NCBI RefSeq assembly: GCF_000165395.2
Contig: NW_026261571.1
Coordinates: forward strand, 1,636,501-1,700,500
Direction of reading: 5' to 3'
Source of the DNA: Babesia bovis T2Bo
Lineage: Eukaryota; Apicomplexa; Aconoidasida; Piroplasmida; Babesiidae
Length of the DNA stretch: 64,000 nucleotides
Shown here: positions 32,212 through 43,432 of the stretch, piece by piece
How the letters are laid out: every line of letters starts with the position of its first letter
Numbering within the stretch: position 1 is the stretch's first letter
Program-made: the position numbers and the translations under genes
The notes under the pieces: model-generated
What the model saw: the letters and a program-made list of their open reading frames with translations, nothing else
The model's database searches: none
What the model was told of the DNA's origin: nothing

Positions 32212-33808
32212 ATGTCGCTCAAGGAATCCTCATTTAACTCAGCGCAACGCTTCGTAAGAAGCATTCTACCATACCTAGACAACACCGGTTCGCCTGCACA
32301 CTCAGTAGTCGAACTGGAGAAATTCCTAAAAGACAATTTCCCAGAAGCAAAGAAATTGAATCGATAGTAAGTTAGAGCATTGAAGTATATTAATTGGCTT
32401 ACTATAGTGAAAAATGGTCACTGGTAAAGGGAGGCACCTACTATCTATATGATCATAACGCAACAATGATGGCATTTCACGTTGGTATGTGCAGATGTGA
32501 CTTATACAAGCTGTTCAGGTAAAGGATATAATGTCGAAAATAAAGGAATTGTTATCGCCGCTGGCCATACTGACTCCCCGGCACTCAAGTTAGAATACAA
32601 GAGCGAGAACGTAGCCCACGCATTCAACCAGGTGAGGCAAAAAAGTATATATGTGCATTGAAATTAGGTTGTACCACTCACATACACTTCCGGTCTGTGG
32701 CATACGTGGCTAGATCGTGATCTAGGCTTAGCCGGAAGAGTCATCGTGCGCAACAACGGTTGGTTACACAGGTCTCGTAAAAAGCAACACAGCCAGGTGT
32801 TCTGGAAGAAAGGCTGATCAGAATTGAGAAGCCGATTATCGTAGTCCCCAATCTTTCGGTGCACCTGCAAACGTCGGAAGAACGTCAAGTACTGAAGCTT
32901 AATAAGGTATGACCCTAAACCAATGATATATGTTCACTAGGAAAAACACCTTAGAGGTGTAGTAGCCACAGAAGCAGTACATAATCTGCATTCAAATGGA
33001 TCGCACCCAGTACTAGGGTTCATAGCAAAGTATGTTACGTTTCATAAAAGTATATTCACATTCTAGGGAGTTGGGGGTCAAGGTGGAGGATATTGTTGAC
33101 ATGGATCTCTGTATGTTCGATATTACCAAGTCATCACTATCTGGATTATATGAAGAATTCCTCTCAAGTGCTAGATTGGATAATCTAGCGTCATGCTTCT
33201 CCGTACTGGGAGGTTTCGTTGATTTCGTGAAGTCCAATGGTTGGTTGTTACCACTCATCACCTATCTAAAAACAGATTATTCGAACTACATTACTTGCGT
33301 TATATTCTACAACTACGAAGAAATGGGTTCGTTAATGGCATCCGGTGCGAATTCGGATATAACCATTGAGTGGATAAAGAAGATTTTCAATTCAATGGAC
33401 TCTTCATTCGAGGAAAACAAGGATAGAGCTATGGTACTTAACGTAGATATGTCACATGCAGTACACCCAAACCATTCTGAACGGCATTCGGACACGCATC
33501 AACCTCACTTCCACGAAGGATTGGTTATGAAACGTAATATAAATGGCAGATACGCCACAGAACTCAGAGCAGCTGCCGTTGTAATTGAAACTGCCAGAGA
33601 GGCAGGAATACCAATACAGGATTTCAGGGTCCCAAACGATAGCCCATGCGGATCCACAGTTGGGCCGTTTTTGTCTAGCAGACTCTGCGTACCTGTTGTC
33701 GATGTTGGCATACCACAACTTGCCATGCACTCAATAAGAGAAATATGCAGTACCGTAGACATGTGGCACTTGAAGGAAGTAGTACGCGTAAGTGGATCCG
33801 TCTGTTGA
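32212..33808 (+). CDS. Aspartyl aminopeptidase (M18 family)
   Basis: Seven exons: 32212-32366, 32408-32484, 32519-32631, 32668-32758, 32797-32906, 32941-33029 and 33067-33808; introns 41, 34, 36, 38, 34 and 37 nt; 458 residues, the usual M18 length. The zinc-binding motifs are present: AAGHTDSP (His), DMDLCMFD (Asp), NYEEMGS (the Glu-Glu pair), and SHAVHPNHSERH, with a C-terminal His in AMHSIREICS. The enzyme removes N-terminal Asp or Glu from peptides and forms a dodecamer; in apicomplexans it contributes to peptide (haemoglobin) catabolism. No signal peptide is visible, so it is expected to be cytosolic. Confidence 0.93.
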
Positions 33809-34343
33809 AACAATCTACCTTAGGCACTTTTTTCAAACAAAAGGCTATTTGAGCATTATCAAAGCTAATTTACACTATGACGATTACCTATATCGTACAA
33901 CACTTTAATGTATAATATTGTATTAACATCTATCAACTAGGATGTCTTTAGAAGAGGCATTCAATGTAGGAATTTGTAAATATGGAGCTGCCATTATTAA
34001 TATAACAATGGCATTTCTAGAATGTAGGCATATACTATGGGTAAAAAAACTGATATCATATTGGTGGTAATACAGATTGCATCAAGTGATGTGCTCAACC
34101 ATAGCCATTACTGCGTGATGTCAAGCGTATAGAAAGCATAGCATGGTTAATATTAAATCTTTTTAAAAATTAATGTACAGTTAACAATAGTCTGATATTT
34201 TACATGGCTTAAGTGCCAATATTATTGCTACATTATTAAAATTATAACAAAACCCCTTTTTGAGTTTCGTCAATGATACTACAATTGTAGTGAAGCGTCT
34301 ATCTTATTTAAGATAGAGTGGAAAGCCTTTTATGATTATATAG
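33809..34343. other. Convergent intergenic spacer
   Basis: A 535-bp AT-rich spacer between the 3' ends of aspartyl aminopeptidase and a 5-phosphatase. No gene is seen. Confidence 0.4.
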
Positions 34344-35831
34344 TTATCCTAATTGGTCCAAACGACGACCAGCATCTACGATAAACAGTGCAGAGACAGG
34401 CTTGTGGTCACTGCTGATTACCTTATCGTGACTGCGGTAAAACATGCACCGCACTGGATTCTTGGGATCAGAGGAGTACTTGCTCCCGTAGAGAATACGA
34501 TCACACCAAGCGGGAGTGCGCTCCGCATCATAAAAGTTGGTCTCCTTACCAAATTTATAAGTAGGTCTAAATGTTATAGGCTCCTCAATGATACGTTTGA
34601 AAAACGATTTGGGAACTTTGCGCTCAAGAATTAATTCATCAGTTTCCAGAAGTTGTCTATAATCTCCATTATAAATGTTTTTGAAGACGTCTGTAGTTTT
34701 ATAATCCATCATGTCGGAAATACGGAAATTAAAGTCACCTCCCAGGACAAATAGATCTTCCTTTAAGATTGATAGACGTTTGCGAGATGGAAATAATGCG
34801 TGAATTACCTCCTTTAACTCAGCAATACGCACACCTTTTTCGACAATCCCAGCGTGCAGATGAACGTCAACAAATGCTAAATTCTGCCCACCCATATTGA
34901 AGCGTATCCCAACAGCGCCCTTGTTACCAACGTTACCATTGAAACCAGTCTTCACATAAGTAGTCACCAAGTCACGCACAGTAGGACGCAACTTCTCACT
35001 CACAAACACTGTCAAATATAAACCAACCATCGAACAAGATTTCAAATGAACAAAACGAACACCACGACCAAAAGCAAAGTCATTCAAAATGTTTGAAACT
35101 AATGCAATAAGCTTTTTCTTACGCATGTTCTTTTTATGACTAGTTAACACATTGGCAGTCGTTAGAGGAACAAACTCCTGAATAAAGAAAACAAAAACGT
35201 CAGCCTCAGACTTTATACCAGTAGATATCCATTCGAATATGTTATCTCTATTAGAAAGTGATACACCATTCATGTTCCAAGTGCCACACCATACTACCAA
35301 TTTGTCCTTTTCTGTATATCCAGGTAAGAATTCAAAACTGTCATTAGTTAGAGACTTGTCAAGTTGCACGTGAGCAAAACCTAGCTTTTCAGAAAGAGAT
35401 GGTGGAGTTAGAGATGTATCCACCCAAGACCTCGGATTGTCGCTGATGGAAATGTCATGATCCTCCATAACAGTAGCAGAAGAAACCGGAGGCCGTGAAG
35501 CTACTTTCGTCTTCCGCATGTGCTTCAAATTCTGAAGGAATGGTACAAGCTGCTCCTCAACAAACACCAAGTCTTGTGCATCTTCACAGCCTATAAGTTC
35601 ACATATCTGGGCAACCACTGAACGGAAAACATCAGAATCGGGCAACTTCTCATCATAATCCAGCCCAGATGGCATTTCTAATCTGCGACGTTTATCTTCA
35701 CGAACAATTCCATCAGGATCTTTGCCATATATAACACTGGTAAACAATGAAAAATAGACAACATATCCAATGACTACATGGGTAAAAGTGTTAGACCAGG
35801 AATGATAACCAATATTTCTACGAATTAACAT
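34344..35831 (-). CDS. Inositol polyphosphate 5-phosphatase, membrane-anchored
   Basis: Single exon, 495 residues. A hydrophobic segment at residues ~18-38 (VVIGYVVYFSLFTSVIYG) acts as a signal anchor or signal peptide. The 5-phosphatase domain starts near residue 172 with VVWCGTWNMNG and has all signature motifs: FIQEFVPL, GNKGAVGIRF, GGDFNFRI, PAWCDRILYG and SSDHKPVSALF. The enzyme removes the 5-phosphate from phosphoinositides such as PI(4,5)P2. DNA at 34884-35094 is nearly identical to the paralogue at 37190-40063, whereas the flanking parts are much more divergent, pointing to gene conversion. Confidence 0.9.
   Translation of the reverse strand: MLIRRNIGYHSWSNTFTHVVIGYVVYFSLFTSVIYGKDPDGIVREDKRRRLEMPSGLDYDEKLPDSDVFRSVVAQICELIGCEDAQDLVFVEEQLVPFLQNLKHMRKTKVASRPPVSSATVMEDHDISISDNPRSWVDTSLTPPSLSEKLGFAHVQLDKSLTNDSFEFLPGYTEKDKLVVWCGTWNMNGVSLSNRDNIFEWISTGIKSEADVFVFFIQEFVPLTTANVLTSHKKNMRKKKLIALVSNILNDFAFGRGVRFVHLKSCSMVGLYLTVFVSEKLRPTVRDLVTTYVKTGFNGNVGNKGAVGIRFNMGGQNLAFVDVHLHAGIVEKGVRIAELKEVIHALFPSRKRLSILKEDLFVLGGDFNFRISDMMDYKTTDVFKNIYNGDYRQLLETDELILERKVPKSFFKRIIEEPITFRPTYKFGKETNFYDAERTPAWCDRILYGSKYSSDPKNPVRCMFYRSHDKVISSDHKPVSALFIVDAGRRLDQLG
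34884..35094 (-). repeat. Block shared with the SAC/5-phosphatase paralogue (copy A)
   Basis: 211 bp differing by eye at only two positions from 37754-37964 in the same orientation. It encodes about 70 identical residues around RFVHLKSCSM and GNKGAVGIRF. Flanking identity falls sharply on both sides. Confidence 0.85.
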
Positions 35832-36796
35832 CCTGAAAACACTTTATTCAACATATATGATAATAAAAACAAAAACATTACGGAATCAATCAATTTTTAT
35901 TAAAGGAGCCAATACTGCAAATATTAAAAGGATCATGCTAATCTTCCAAAAGCCGAAAGTTTATAATAACCTTTTTTACGTAAACAATGCTAAAATATAA
36001 AAGTTAAACACACGAGATCACTGTGGAATCCTAAATCGTAGATGATACTACGGCACAAAGGAACATCCAGGCCACTGATGAGTCAAAAATTACACCTATA
36101 TCAATTGCCAAAATAACAAAAGGTTTCAATATAATATGCACCAAGACATGGCGAAATAAGAAGAAGACTCTTCATGTCCTTCATGTTGGTACAAAAGGCG
36201 TACACATTCAGGCATAATTTGCCACGCTACTCGGAGACCGGGAAGATACTAAGAAGAGTTGCATTGCCTAAAGAATCAATCAACATATTATAGAAATTAG
36301 CATATAGACTAATGTGTAGATGGTGTGTGATGCGTAAGGCAATATTTTCAGCACTACATTTGTTATAATGCCTCATGGATTAGCTGGACAGCAACTTAAT
36401 AAAGTTGTCCGAAATATGAAAAAATTAATCAATATATAATTAAAACAACATTTAATGTTTTATTAATGATTTATCAGGCCATAGACTATCATATTCCTGT
36501 GGAATCTGAAATGGTAACTATGTTCATGACCCAAATGAATGATGTCATCAATACTATATGAAGAATTGATCAGTGTATTTTATTTATTGTTTATTTTATT
36601 TCTACAAATCGTGGTACTATATAAAAAAAGTAGGCTGCTGTATTTCTATCAGTAATACCTTTTGTATATTTTACCCTGACAATTCATTCTTAAGATTAGA
36701 TAATATATTATTGACACTCTAACTGTGGTATTTTTGTCAATACGTTAAAGTTAACCATTTCTAAACAACTATGTTCTATGATTAATCCCTCTTGCC
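35832..36796. other. AT-rich spacer
   Basis: About 965 bp upstream of the short 5-phosphatase, with no supported gene. Together with the PIG-C exon copy it separates the two 5-phosphatase paralogues. Confidence 0.4.
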
Positions 36797-37003
36797 AACT
36801 TACTCCAGGGGTATGACGTCATCCTTGATGAGCAGGAACATGCGTGCCATAAGCAGCATAGTGCTGCAATGCTGCGTTAACATCATGGTCTTTGGGCATA
36901 GATCCCACAGGGTATAGCAATTGGACCCATTCTCGCTCAGTCCTCGTAAAAAATCACTGCTCACGTAATTAGGCGGATAATCCTGACGCTTGTACATAAC
37001 ACG
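36797..37003 (-). pseudogene. Displaced copy of PIG-C exon 1
   Basis: These 207 bp, read on the minus strand, match 43833-44039 of the PIG-C gene without gaps and with four differences by eye (three in coding sequence, one changing Ala to Asp, and one in the intron donor). The copy runs from inside exon 1 to seven bases into the intron (gtaagtt instead of gtgagtt), so it derives from DNA, not from spliced mRNA. It carries an intact 65-codon ORF (36800-36994), but no other PIG-C exon is found in the AT-rich sequence downstream, so it is most likely a gene fragment. Confidence 0.8.
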
Positions 37004-37189
37004 ATATCTTGATATTTTATCTGATTACCCAGTTGTAATAGTATTGTGATATTCCATATTAATTCGAATTAATAAAAAGTCAGAAATATAGCATGGATGT
37101 TGCATAAATCGGTTTGCTTTCCCATGTTTATAATTAAAATGTAAATAGAGGTATGCCAATAATAGCTATAGATTACATATGAGATTAAT

Positions 37190-40063
37190 TCAAAGGTCAA
37201 TCAACGATATTGCAGCCTGCATTTTGACTTGCCGCTTTTTCGCGTACAACTCAAACAATGCTGAAACCGCCTTATGGTCACTAGAAACCATCTTTTCATG
37301 GCGACGGTATGATAAACAACGAACACGACTCTCAGAATCTGAACCGTTGTTGCCACCATATAGAATACGATCACACCACGCAGGGGTACGCTTCACTTCG
37401 TAGAAATCTGTCCCTTTCTTGAATTTGTATGTAGGCTCAAAGGTAATAGTAGCTTCACGAATGCGGCGTAAATGAGACATAGGGTGCTTTATTTCGCTCA
37501 AGAATTCGTCGTCCTCTAACAGAACACTAATATTGCCCCCGTATATCTGCTTAAATACCTCAGTAGTGCCTAAGTCGTCCATTGAAACGATGTGGAAATT
37601 GAAATCTCCACCTAATACAAATAGATCATCATCCAGCAATGAATATTCACCATGTTCCTGGAATAAATTGCGAATGACGAAATCAAGTTCAGAAATTCTC
37701 ACACCCTGAGGAAGCTTGCCAGAATTCAAGTGCACATCAATCAAACTGATGCTCTGCCCACCCATATTGAAGCGTATCCCAACAGCACCCTTGTTACCAA
37801 CGTTACCATTGAAACCAGTCTTCACATAAGTAGTCACCAAGTCACGCACAGTAGGACGCAACTTCTCACTCACGAACACTGTCAAATATAAACCAACCAT
37901 CGAACAAGATTTCAAATGAACAAAACGAACACCACGACCAAAAGCAAAGTCATTCAAAATGTTTAACACTTTTCCGTTGAACAAAATTTCTTTGTTTTCC
38001 TCAGTGCGTCCACTTAAAACGTTCAAAACAGATAATTCAACAAATTCTTGAAGGCAAAACACAAACATATTGGCACCAGCTTCTAGACCAGGTGTCACCC
38101 ACTCACCTATGTTGTCCTTTTTAGACAACGATGCGCCATTCATGTTCCAAGTGCCACACCATACTACCAAGTCGTCAGCGTTCTCAGGTGCTGCTGTTGG
38201 TGTAACCGATTCAGTCGCTGTAGGAGAGTCGATATCGTCCTTTGGCACAATGTTAAGAAGAATATTTATAGAGGCCTGGCGAGCTTCATCATTAAATACT
38301 ACGCTACAAGCACGGTTCACCATAGTCTTGGTGTAATGAAATAAAGCACCGTAGGATTGACGTCCCTCACGAATGTGCTGAGTGTAAACGGACTCCGTTC
38401 CAGAGTGTAATAAACTCACATTGTCACCGTGGTTACACCACATGTCACGAAATTCACGAAGCGAACCACTAAAATCATGGTCAGTGTGATCGTGGTCAAG
38501 CATATTACTGGCACCCGATGGATCAAGCACATTTGCCAGCCATACCCAAGCTACCATGAGCTGCATAGCATTAGTACGATCAAGACAATCAAGGCAATTT
38601 ACACGAAGGACGCCACTCTGAATACCAGGTATACGCTTCCCAACACATTGCTGGCGCAAAACGGCTTTTCGTGAACGTGACATCATCTCACCATCAAAGT
38701 AACCATAGGCTTGCAACATATGTAGCAAATTAGTGTTCACAAACGAAATTAACTCTGGAACAACGGAACTCCATTTAACCTTCACATTGTAGTTATACTT
38801 CACCAAATGGATCGGCAAATAATCAAAGGTATGGTTCAAATGGTCAATTGCCTCTAGCAAGAAAATCTCACTTGCCTTGTTGTCAAGCAATGTCAACATG
38901 CAAACGTCAACATCCTCACCAAACAGACGCTGAAGATGGCGATAATGGAGAAGAAATGCCTGTTCACTCTCATTAATTGGACGAGTGAAATATGGATGCG
39001 CAAAAATATTGCGCTGGCCCCAAAAAACGGGAACGGAACCGCGAATCTGAACAAAACTCTTCCAACTACCTTGATCAACGCGTATGCGAAGCTCGCTCTC
39101 TACGAAGTTGCCCACATGACCTTCAACGTCAATACCCCTGGCATTCAAACGAGTGCCAGATCGATATACACAACGACGACCAATCAACATTATTTGCAAG
39201 TTCTTTTGATTCCATAACTGCTGCATATAACCTACATAGCCCTGAATTAAAGGAGTCAACCAATGCGATGGGATATCATGTGACATACCCTTGCTCCAAT
39301 TAAACATCGGATCAGCCATGTCAAACAGTGTTTCAGATGACTTGGTGGACCTAGGACTCGACTCACTTTCCTTGTGGGAAGTAGCATCTACAGTCTCTGG
39401 CAAGGTAGCAAAACGCCTAGGACGTAATGGTACATATCCTTGCTCCCATTGGCGTTGCAACGACCTAGTTAAATCAGCAGAACGACTAAAATAATGACCG
39501 GTAGTCAACAAGTCACTTATATCCTTAATTACGCCACTGTTCTGATCATTCTCAAAGGATTGAGAACCGGAATCACGAAGAGCCACTGGACTCTTCGATC
39601 CATCCCATTGCGATTTTGAACTGTTAATGCCTTCTTCACCCAAAAGAACAGGGTCGTCATATTTTACATCATCACCGCCAACCTCCTCCAGGAAGTTGTC
39701 AATTGGGAATAAGTTTACCCTCTTTACCCTGTATATAGTGGATTTCCGACAGTCAACAGCAGTAGCCTCATCAAAAGATACATCGGCAACTGATTCAACA
39801 GCTACTACAACATTTAAATAAAGAGACCGATTAATGTTGATCAGGCCCAAAATAGCATCAGCATACTCCTGAGCAAGAGGTGTCTCAACAGTTAGAGGCG
39901 TCGATGACTCGCTCACAGTAGCATTTGGGCGACTTATCCAAAGCGATGTGATAGGAGCCTGCGAATCATACGTGCAACCATCGTCGCCCAAAAAGTCTAT
40001 CTGGTACCACCGAGAGTACACCCGGATTAAATAGGCACGAGGTGAAGCAAAAGATGATGCCAT
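37190..40063 (-). CDS. Synaptojanin-like SAC domain + inositol 5-phosphatase
   Basis: Single exon, 957 residues. The N-terminal half is a SAC phosphoinositide phosphatase domain (TRLNARGIDVEGHVGNFVE, SFVQIRGSVPVFWGQ) with the catalytic CX5R motif NCLDCLDRTN near residue 490. The C-terminal half is an inositol 5-phosphatase domain from about residue 631 (VVWCGTWNMNG) with GGDFNFH, PAWCDRILYG and SSDHKAVSALF intact. The SAC domain removes 3- or 4-phosphates and the second domain 5-phosphates; in animals the pair acts in endocytic membrane turnover. There is no Pro-rich tail. DNA at 37754-37964 is shared almost exactly with the paralogue at 34344. Confidence 0.93.
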   Translation of the reverse strand: MASSFASPRAYLIRVYSRWYQIDFLGDDGCTYDSQAPITSLWISRPNATVSESSTPLTVETPLAQEYADAILGLININRSLYLNVVVAVESVADVSFDEATAVDCRKSTIYRVKRVNLFPIDNFLEEVGGDDVKYDDPVLLGEEGINSSKSQWDGSKSPVALRDSGSQSFENDQNSGVIKDISDLLTTGHYFSRSADLTRSLQRQWEQGYVPLRPRRFATLPETVDATSHKESESSPRSTKSSETLFDMADPMFNWSKGMSHDIPSHWLTPLIQGYVGYMQQLWNQKNLQIMLIGRRCVYRSGTRLNARGIDVEGHVGNFVESELRIRVDQGSWKSFVQIRGSVPVFWGQRNIFAHPYFTRPINESEQAFLLHYRHLQRLFGEDVDVCMLTLLDNKASEIFLLEAIDHLNHTFDYLPIHLVKYNYNVKVKWSSVVPELISFVNTNLLHMLQAYGYFDGEMMSRSRKAVLRQQCVGKRIPGIQSGVLRVNCLDCLDRTNAMQLMVAWVWLANVLDPSGASNMLDHDHTDHDFSGSLREFRDMWCNHGDNVSLLHSGTESVYTQHIREGRQSYGALFHYTKTMVNRACSVVFNDEARQASINILLNIVPKDDIDSPTATESVTPTAAPENADDLVVWCGTWNMNGASLSKKDNIGEWVTPGLEAGANMFVFCLQEFVELSVLNVLSGRTEENKEILFNGKVLNILNDFAFGRGVRFVHLKSCSMVGLYLTVFVSEKLRPTVRDLVTTYVKTGFNGNVGNKGAVGIRFNMGGQSISLIDVHLNSGKLPQGVRISELDFVIRNLFQEHGEYSLLDDDLFVLGGDFNFHIVSMDDLGTTEVFKQIYGGNISVLLEDDEFLSEIKHPMSHLRRIREATITFEPTYKFKKGTDFYEVKRTPAWCDRILYGGNNGSDSESRVRCLSYRRHEKMVSSDHKAVSALFELYAKKRQVKMQAAISLIDL
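37754..37964 (-). repeat. Block shared with the short 5-phosphatase (copy B)
   Basis: Partner of 34884-35094; about 209 of 211 positions identical by eye. A further short conserved run, accattcatgttccaagtg in the other copy, flanks the WNMNG motif at about 38137-38170. Confidence 0.85.
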
Positions 40064-40904
40064 ACCCTCACACCTAGATCACAATAATGTGCATCCCCTT
40101 AATGAGGCAGTTGTCGAATACAAAAATGCACAGAAACATAACACAAGCATTTATGGCATATACTACCACTCAAAGATATATAAAGAATAATCACACACAA
40201 TCACTGCGATAGTATTAAAAATACAATATTTGATCTATTATCCTGAGATAGTGCCAGATTTTGTATTTGTCCAGCCATGCGAGATACATCTATGAACCAG
40301 GTGTGGGTGGCGCCCGCACGACGTTCATATATTTCATACTTAATAAATTATAAAAATGTACACAAAACCGGTTATTACATAAATTTATAGATGCGGATGC
40401 AATCAACACTAGCGCTTGACTAATGGCTACAACTTAACGTAACATAATTACTAATTCTACAATGCTGGTATAATGGATAGCCCTGAAATATCGCAGCATA
40501 GGTTTATACAAATGAGTGTAATTATTTATGTACTAATGGTTACATTTTTACATCAATGGAATCTTTAAAATTCTTCTGGAACTATACACACCGAGTATGT
40601 GTTGCAAGACAGAGGCAACAATAGAACCGTAACCACTCAAATATACACACCATCTTTTATAATTGCATGAATAACAAAATGAAGGGTTATTCAATTGGAT
40701 ATAATAGTTTAAAACAAATGTTAACTTTTTTTCGTGAGTGGCTAATGTCAACTTGATAAACAGCCTTCCGGCTTAAACGCCGGTGTACACTATAGTATGA
40801 TGAGATGTATATTCTACGGTATGAAACAGTTTTTGTGTCATTATTTTCATGGCAAAGATGCTACTGTTTAACAGAATATATCGAAATGTGTATAATAATG
40901 AACG
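40064..40904. promoter_or_regulatory. Divergent intergenic region
   Basis: 841 bp, AT-rich, between the start codons of the synaptojanin-like gene (minus) and the DEAD-box-like gene (plus). No gene is supported. Confidence 0.4.
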
Positions 40905-43302
40905 ATGGGAGGGATGCCAAATAATCTACATTTTTCATGGAATCTACGCGCTTTAGAGCCTATATATAATCGCTGCAATACAAGCAACAGATATGTAAAG
41001 TGTCAGACGTCATGGCTGACAACTCAATGCAGTACTATGTTAGGTTGCGAATTTGATCACAATGATAAATGGCCATACCTTCGGAACACTGATTGTACCT
41101 TATACAATCTATGTTTCCAGACTCAATTAACTTGCCTACAAAGCAGACGGATGGTTTGGAATATAACAAGCAATCGTTCTTCAATTCACAATGCTTACCA
41201 TAGTTCATGTTTCCCTACTTCGTCAACTCACGGCACCGTTAGGCAATACAATAGTGAGTCAAAAGATGATGAGTCAGCTTCACAGAAAAAGCATGCATAT
41301 AAGAATGACCTTATAAAATCAGCAGAAACATACCATATCTTGCGGAATCTCAAACTAAATAAACCTGATGATTTCCAGGCCAGTATTATGTGGTGGATGA
41401 AAGGATATGTAAAATCATCCGGAGATCATATTATAAAATACAATGAAGATGATCCCATTGATGGAGCAGTTGGAAGTGCTCTAGGAAGAGTAGCATTAGT
41501 AGTAGGAGGGTCAAAAACAGGCAAAACTACTAGCTACATGCTGGCGCTCTCTGACATAGTAAATCAAGAAAGGCATGACCTTGAAAAGTTCGGTCCAATT
41601 CGTGATGAATATCGCAATAAGCTCATACTGAAAAAATCTATAAGTACAACCCATTACCACTCAAGAACAGATATGCCCAAAATACACGGTATACCGAAAT
41701 TTGATTGGAATGCTCTAATAGTGCCGTTGGGTGTAGTATTAGTACCGCATAGAGAAATTGCTCAAGAATTGTTTGAACTGAGTTGCAAAATGCAGTTAAG
41801 AACAAGGTTGCTTGCAGGAGGTATGGGTAATAAAAAGGCTGCCTCTTTTAGAGGCGGATATGCCACCGTAACAAATGATAAGCAGTATGATAACATTGAC
41901 CTGATTATATCAACACCAGAAATGTTAGTGCGTGTGTTGAACGGTGCTTATAATGATACTAGGATTGATATTAAATATCTGCAATTCCTGATCATGGAAG
42001 AAGCCGATCTCCTGTGCGACGGATTTTACTTAGAACAAATGAATGAAGTATTAAACATGATACATTCTTATAAATTGAGAACTATTTGCATAACAACTGC
42101 TAAAACTGACGCCCTAATGAACTACTTACAACACTCGCATCTAGATGGAAAGGGCGATATGCTGTCTCAAATTCAAATAACTCATCCAAAGAGTCATAGC
42201 GTTGGTCAAAACGTAAAGCAAATATTCACAGCAATTGCACAGGGTGACCCTGTGGATAGACTTATTGAAACCTTTGATGAGCTAGATGTACGAGTTGGTT
42301 CTGGAGGACCCAAAACATTAGTTTTTTGTAATACTGTTAAATGTTGTAAGTTCTTAGAACATACACTCAGTGACCGTGGATATAAAGTTGTATCACTTCA
42401 CGGAGAAATGGGATATGGACAAAGAACAAAGGCAATTAAAGACTACGGAACGCGGAATAATATCCTTGTGGCTACGAACTTTGCCAGTAGAGGCATATTG
42501 AATAAAGAGGTAGATAACGTAGTCTCTTTCGACTTCCCGGATAACGTAGCAGAATATCTACACAGAGCTTCTAGGGTATCCACCAACGGTAAGAAAGAAT
42601 AAACCTTCCCATATTAATGTAACAGGAACAGTGAACACTTTATTTAGCAAAAAACATATACCAATGTTGAAAAATATACAGCGAATCAACACAGTTGACC
42701 ATCAAATAGAATATAGAAATGTAAGTGCAAGGGTCGCAAGGGTATTGCAACTACAGCTTGAATGGGATGCTAAAATAGCACTCAGGTAAGCAAAGAAATT
42801 CACTGTATCAAGTGGAATGCAGAAATAGGAAACTTAAAAAGGGTGGTAGAAAAGCCCTAAAACTACCACCTAGACGCAACATACTATCACCTGCAAACAA
42901 AAAGGCAATGAAGCGTTTCTACCTCAGAGAGAAAGCCATTAAGAAAGTACAACTCCTTCAAAAACGTGGTGTACTGCGTAAAGGTTATGGATTACCAAAG
43001 TAGGTCACATATTACTAAACACAAAGGCTTGTAGATGGCCTGATCGCGCAATAGAAGCAAGTGATAGTCAGGAATTTGTAAGAATGCAACGTTCCGCAGA
43101 TGGTTTTCTGCAAATCATACCAAAACGAAGGTCACGCACAAAAACGATTGTACAGGTAGGCAGCACTTTTACATTATACAAATCCAAATTACAGGAAGGT
43201 GGTTATGATCACGATGCCATACCCATAAAAAATGCTCCTACATATCAAGAGGAAACAAAGTTGAAGCCTAGAAAACATCACCGAAATACACACTTTTCTT
43301 AA
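40905..43302 (+). CDS. DEAD-box RNA helicase-like protein, probably organellar
   Basis: Exons 40905-42588, 42626-42785, 42823-42999 and 43035-43302 (introns 37, 37, 35 nt); 762 residues. The N-terminal ~120 residues are Asn/Ser/His-rich, Cys-containing and lack a helicase fold, fitting an organelle leader. Helicase motifs are VVGGSKTGKTTS (motif I), LVPHREIAQE (Ia), ISTPEML (Ib), LIMEEAD in the place of DEAD (II), TICITTAK in the place of SAT (III), ILVATNFASRG (V) and LHRASRVSTNG (VI). The first motif II Asp is Glu and motif III is altered. The last exons encode a long Lys/Arg-rich tail (NRKLKKGGRKALKLPPRR), suited to RNA binding. Removal of the last 35-nt intron extends the protein past a stop at 43001-43003. 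Confidence 0.83.
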
Positions 43303-43432
43303 CAACGGAACATTTTATTAATAAATATATATAATATGCTTCTATAGGTATTAAGATTCCACACAAAAACTACTACCGCACATTAAACCAATCAAACGAT
43401 TACACATGTGGATTTTCTAATACCTAGAAAGC

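Noticed and set aside
36800..36994. Intact 65-codon ORF as a functional gene
   Set aside because: It ends where the PIG-C intron starts and no further exon is found; better explained as a gene fragment.
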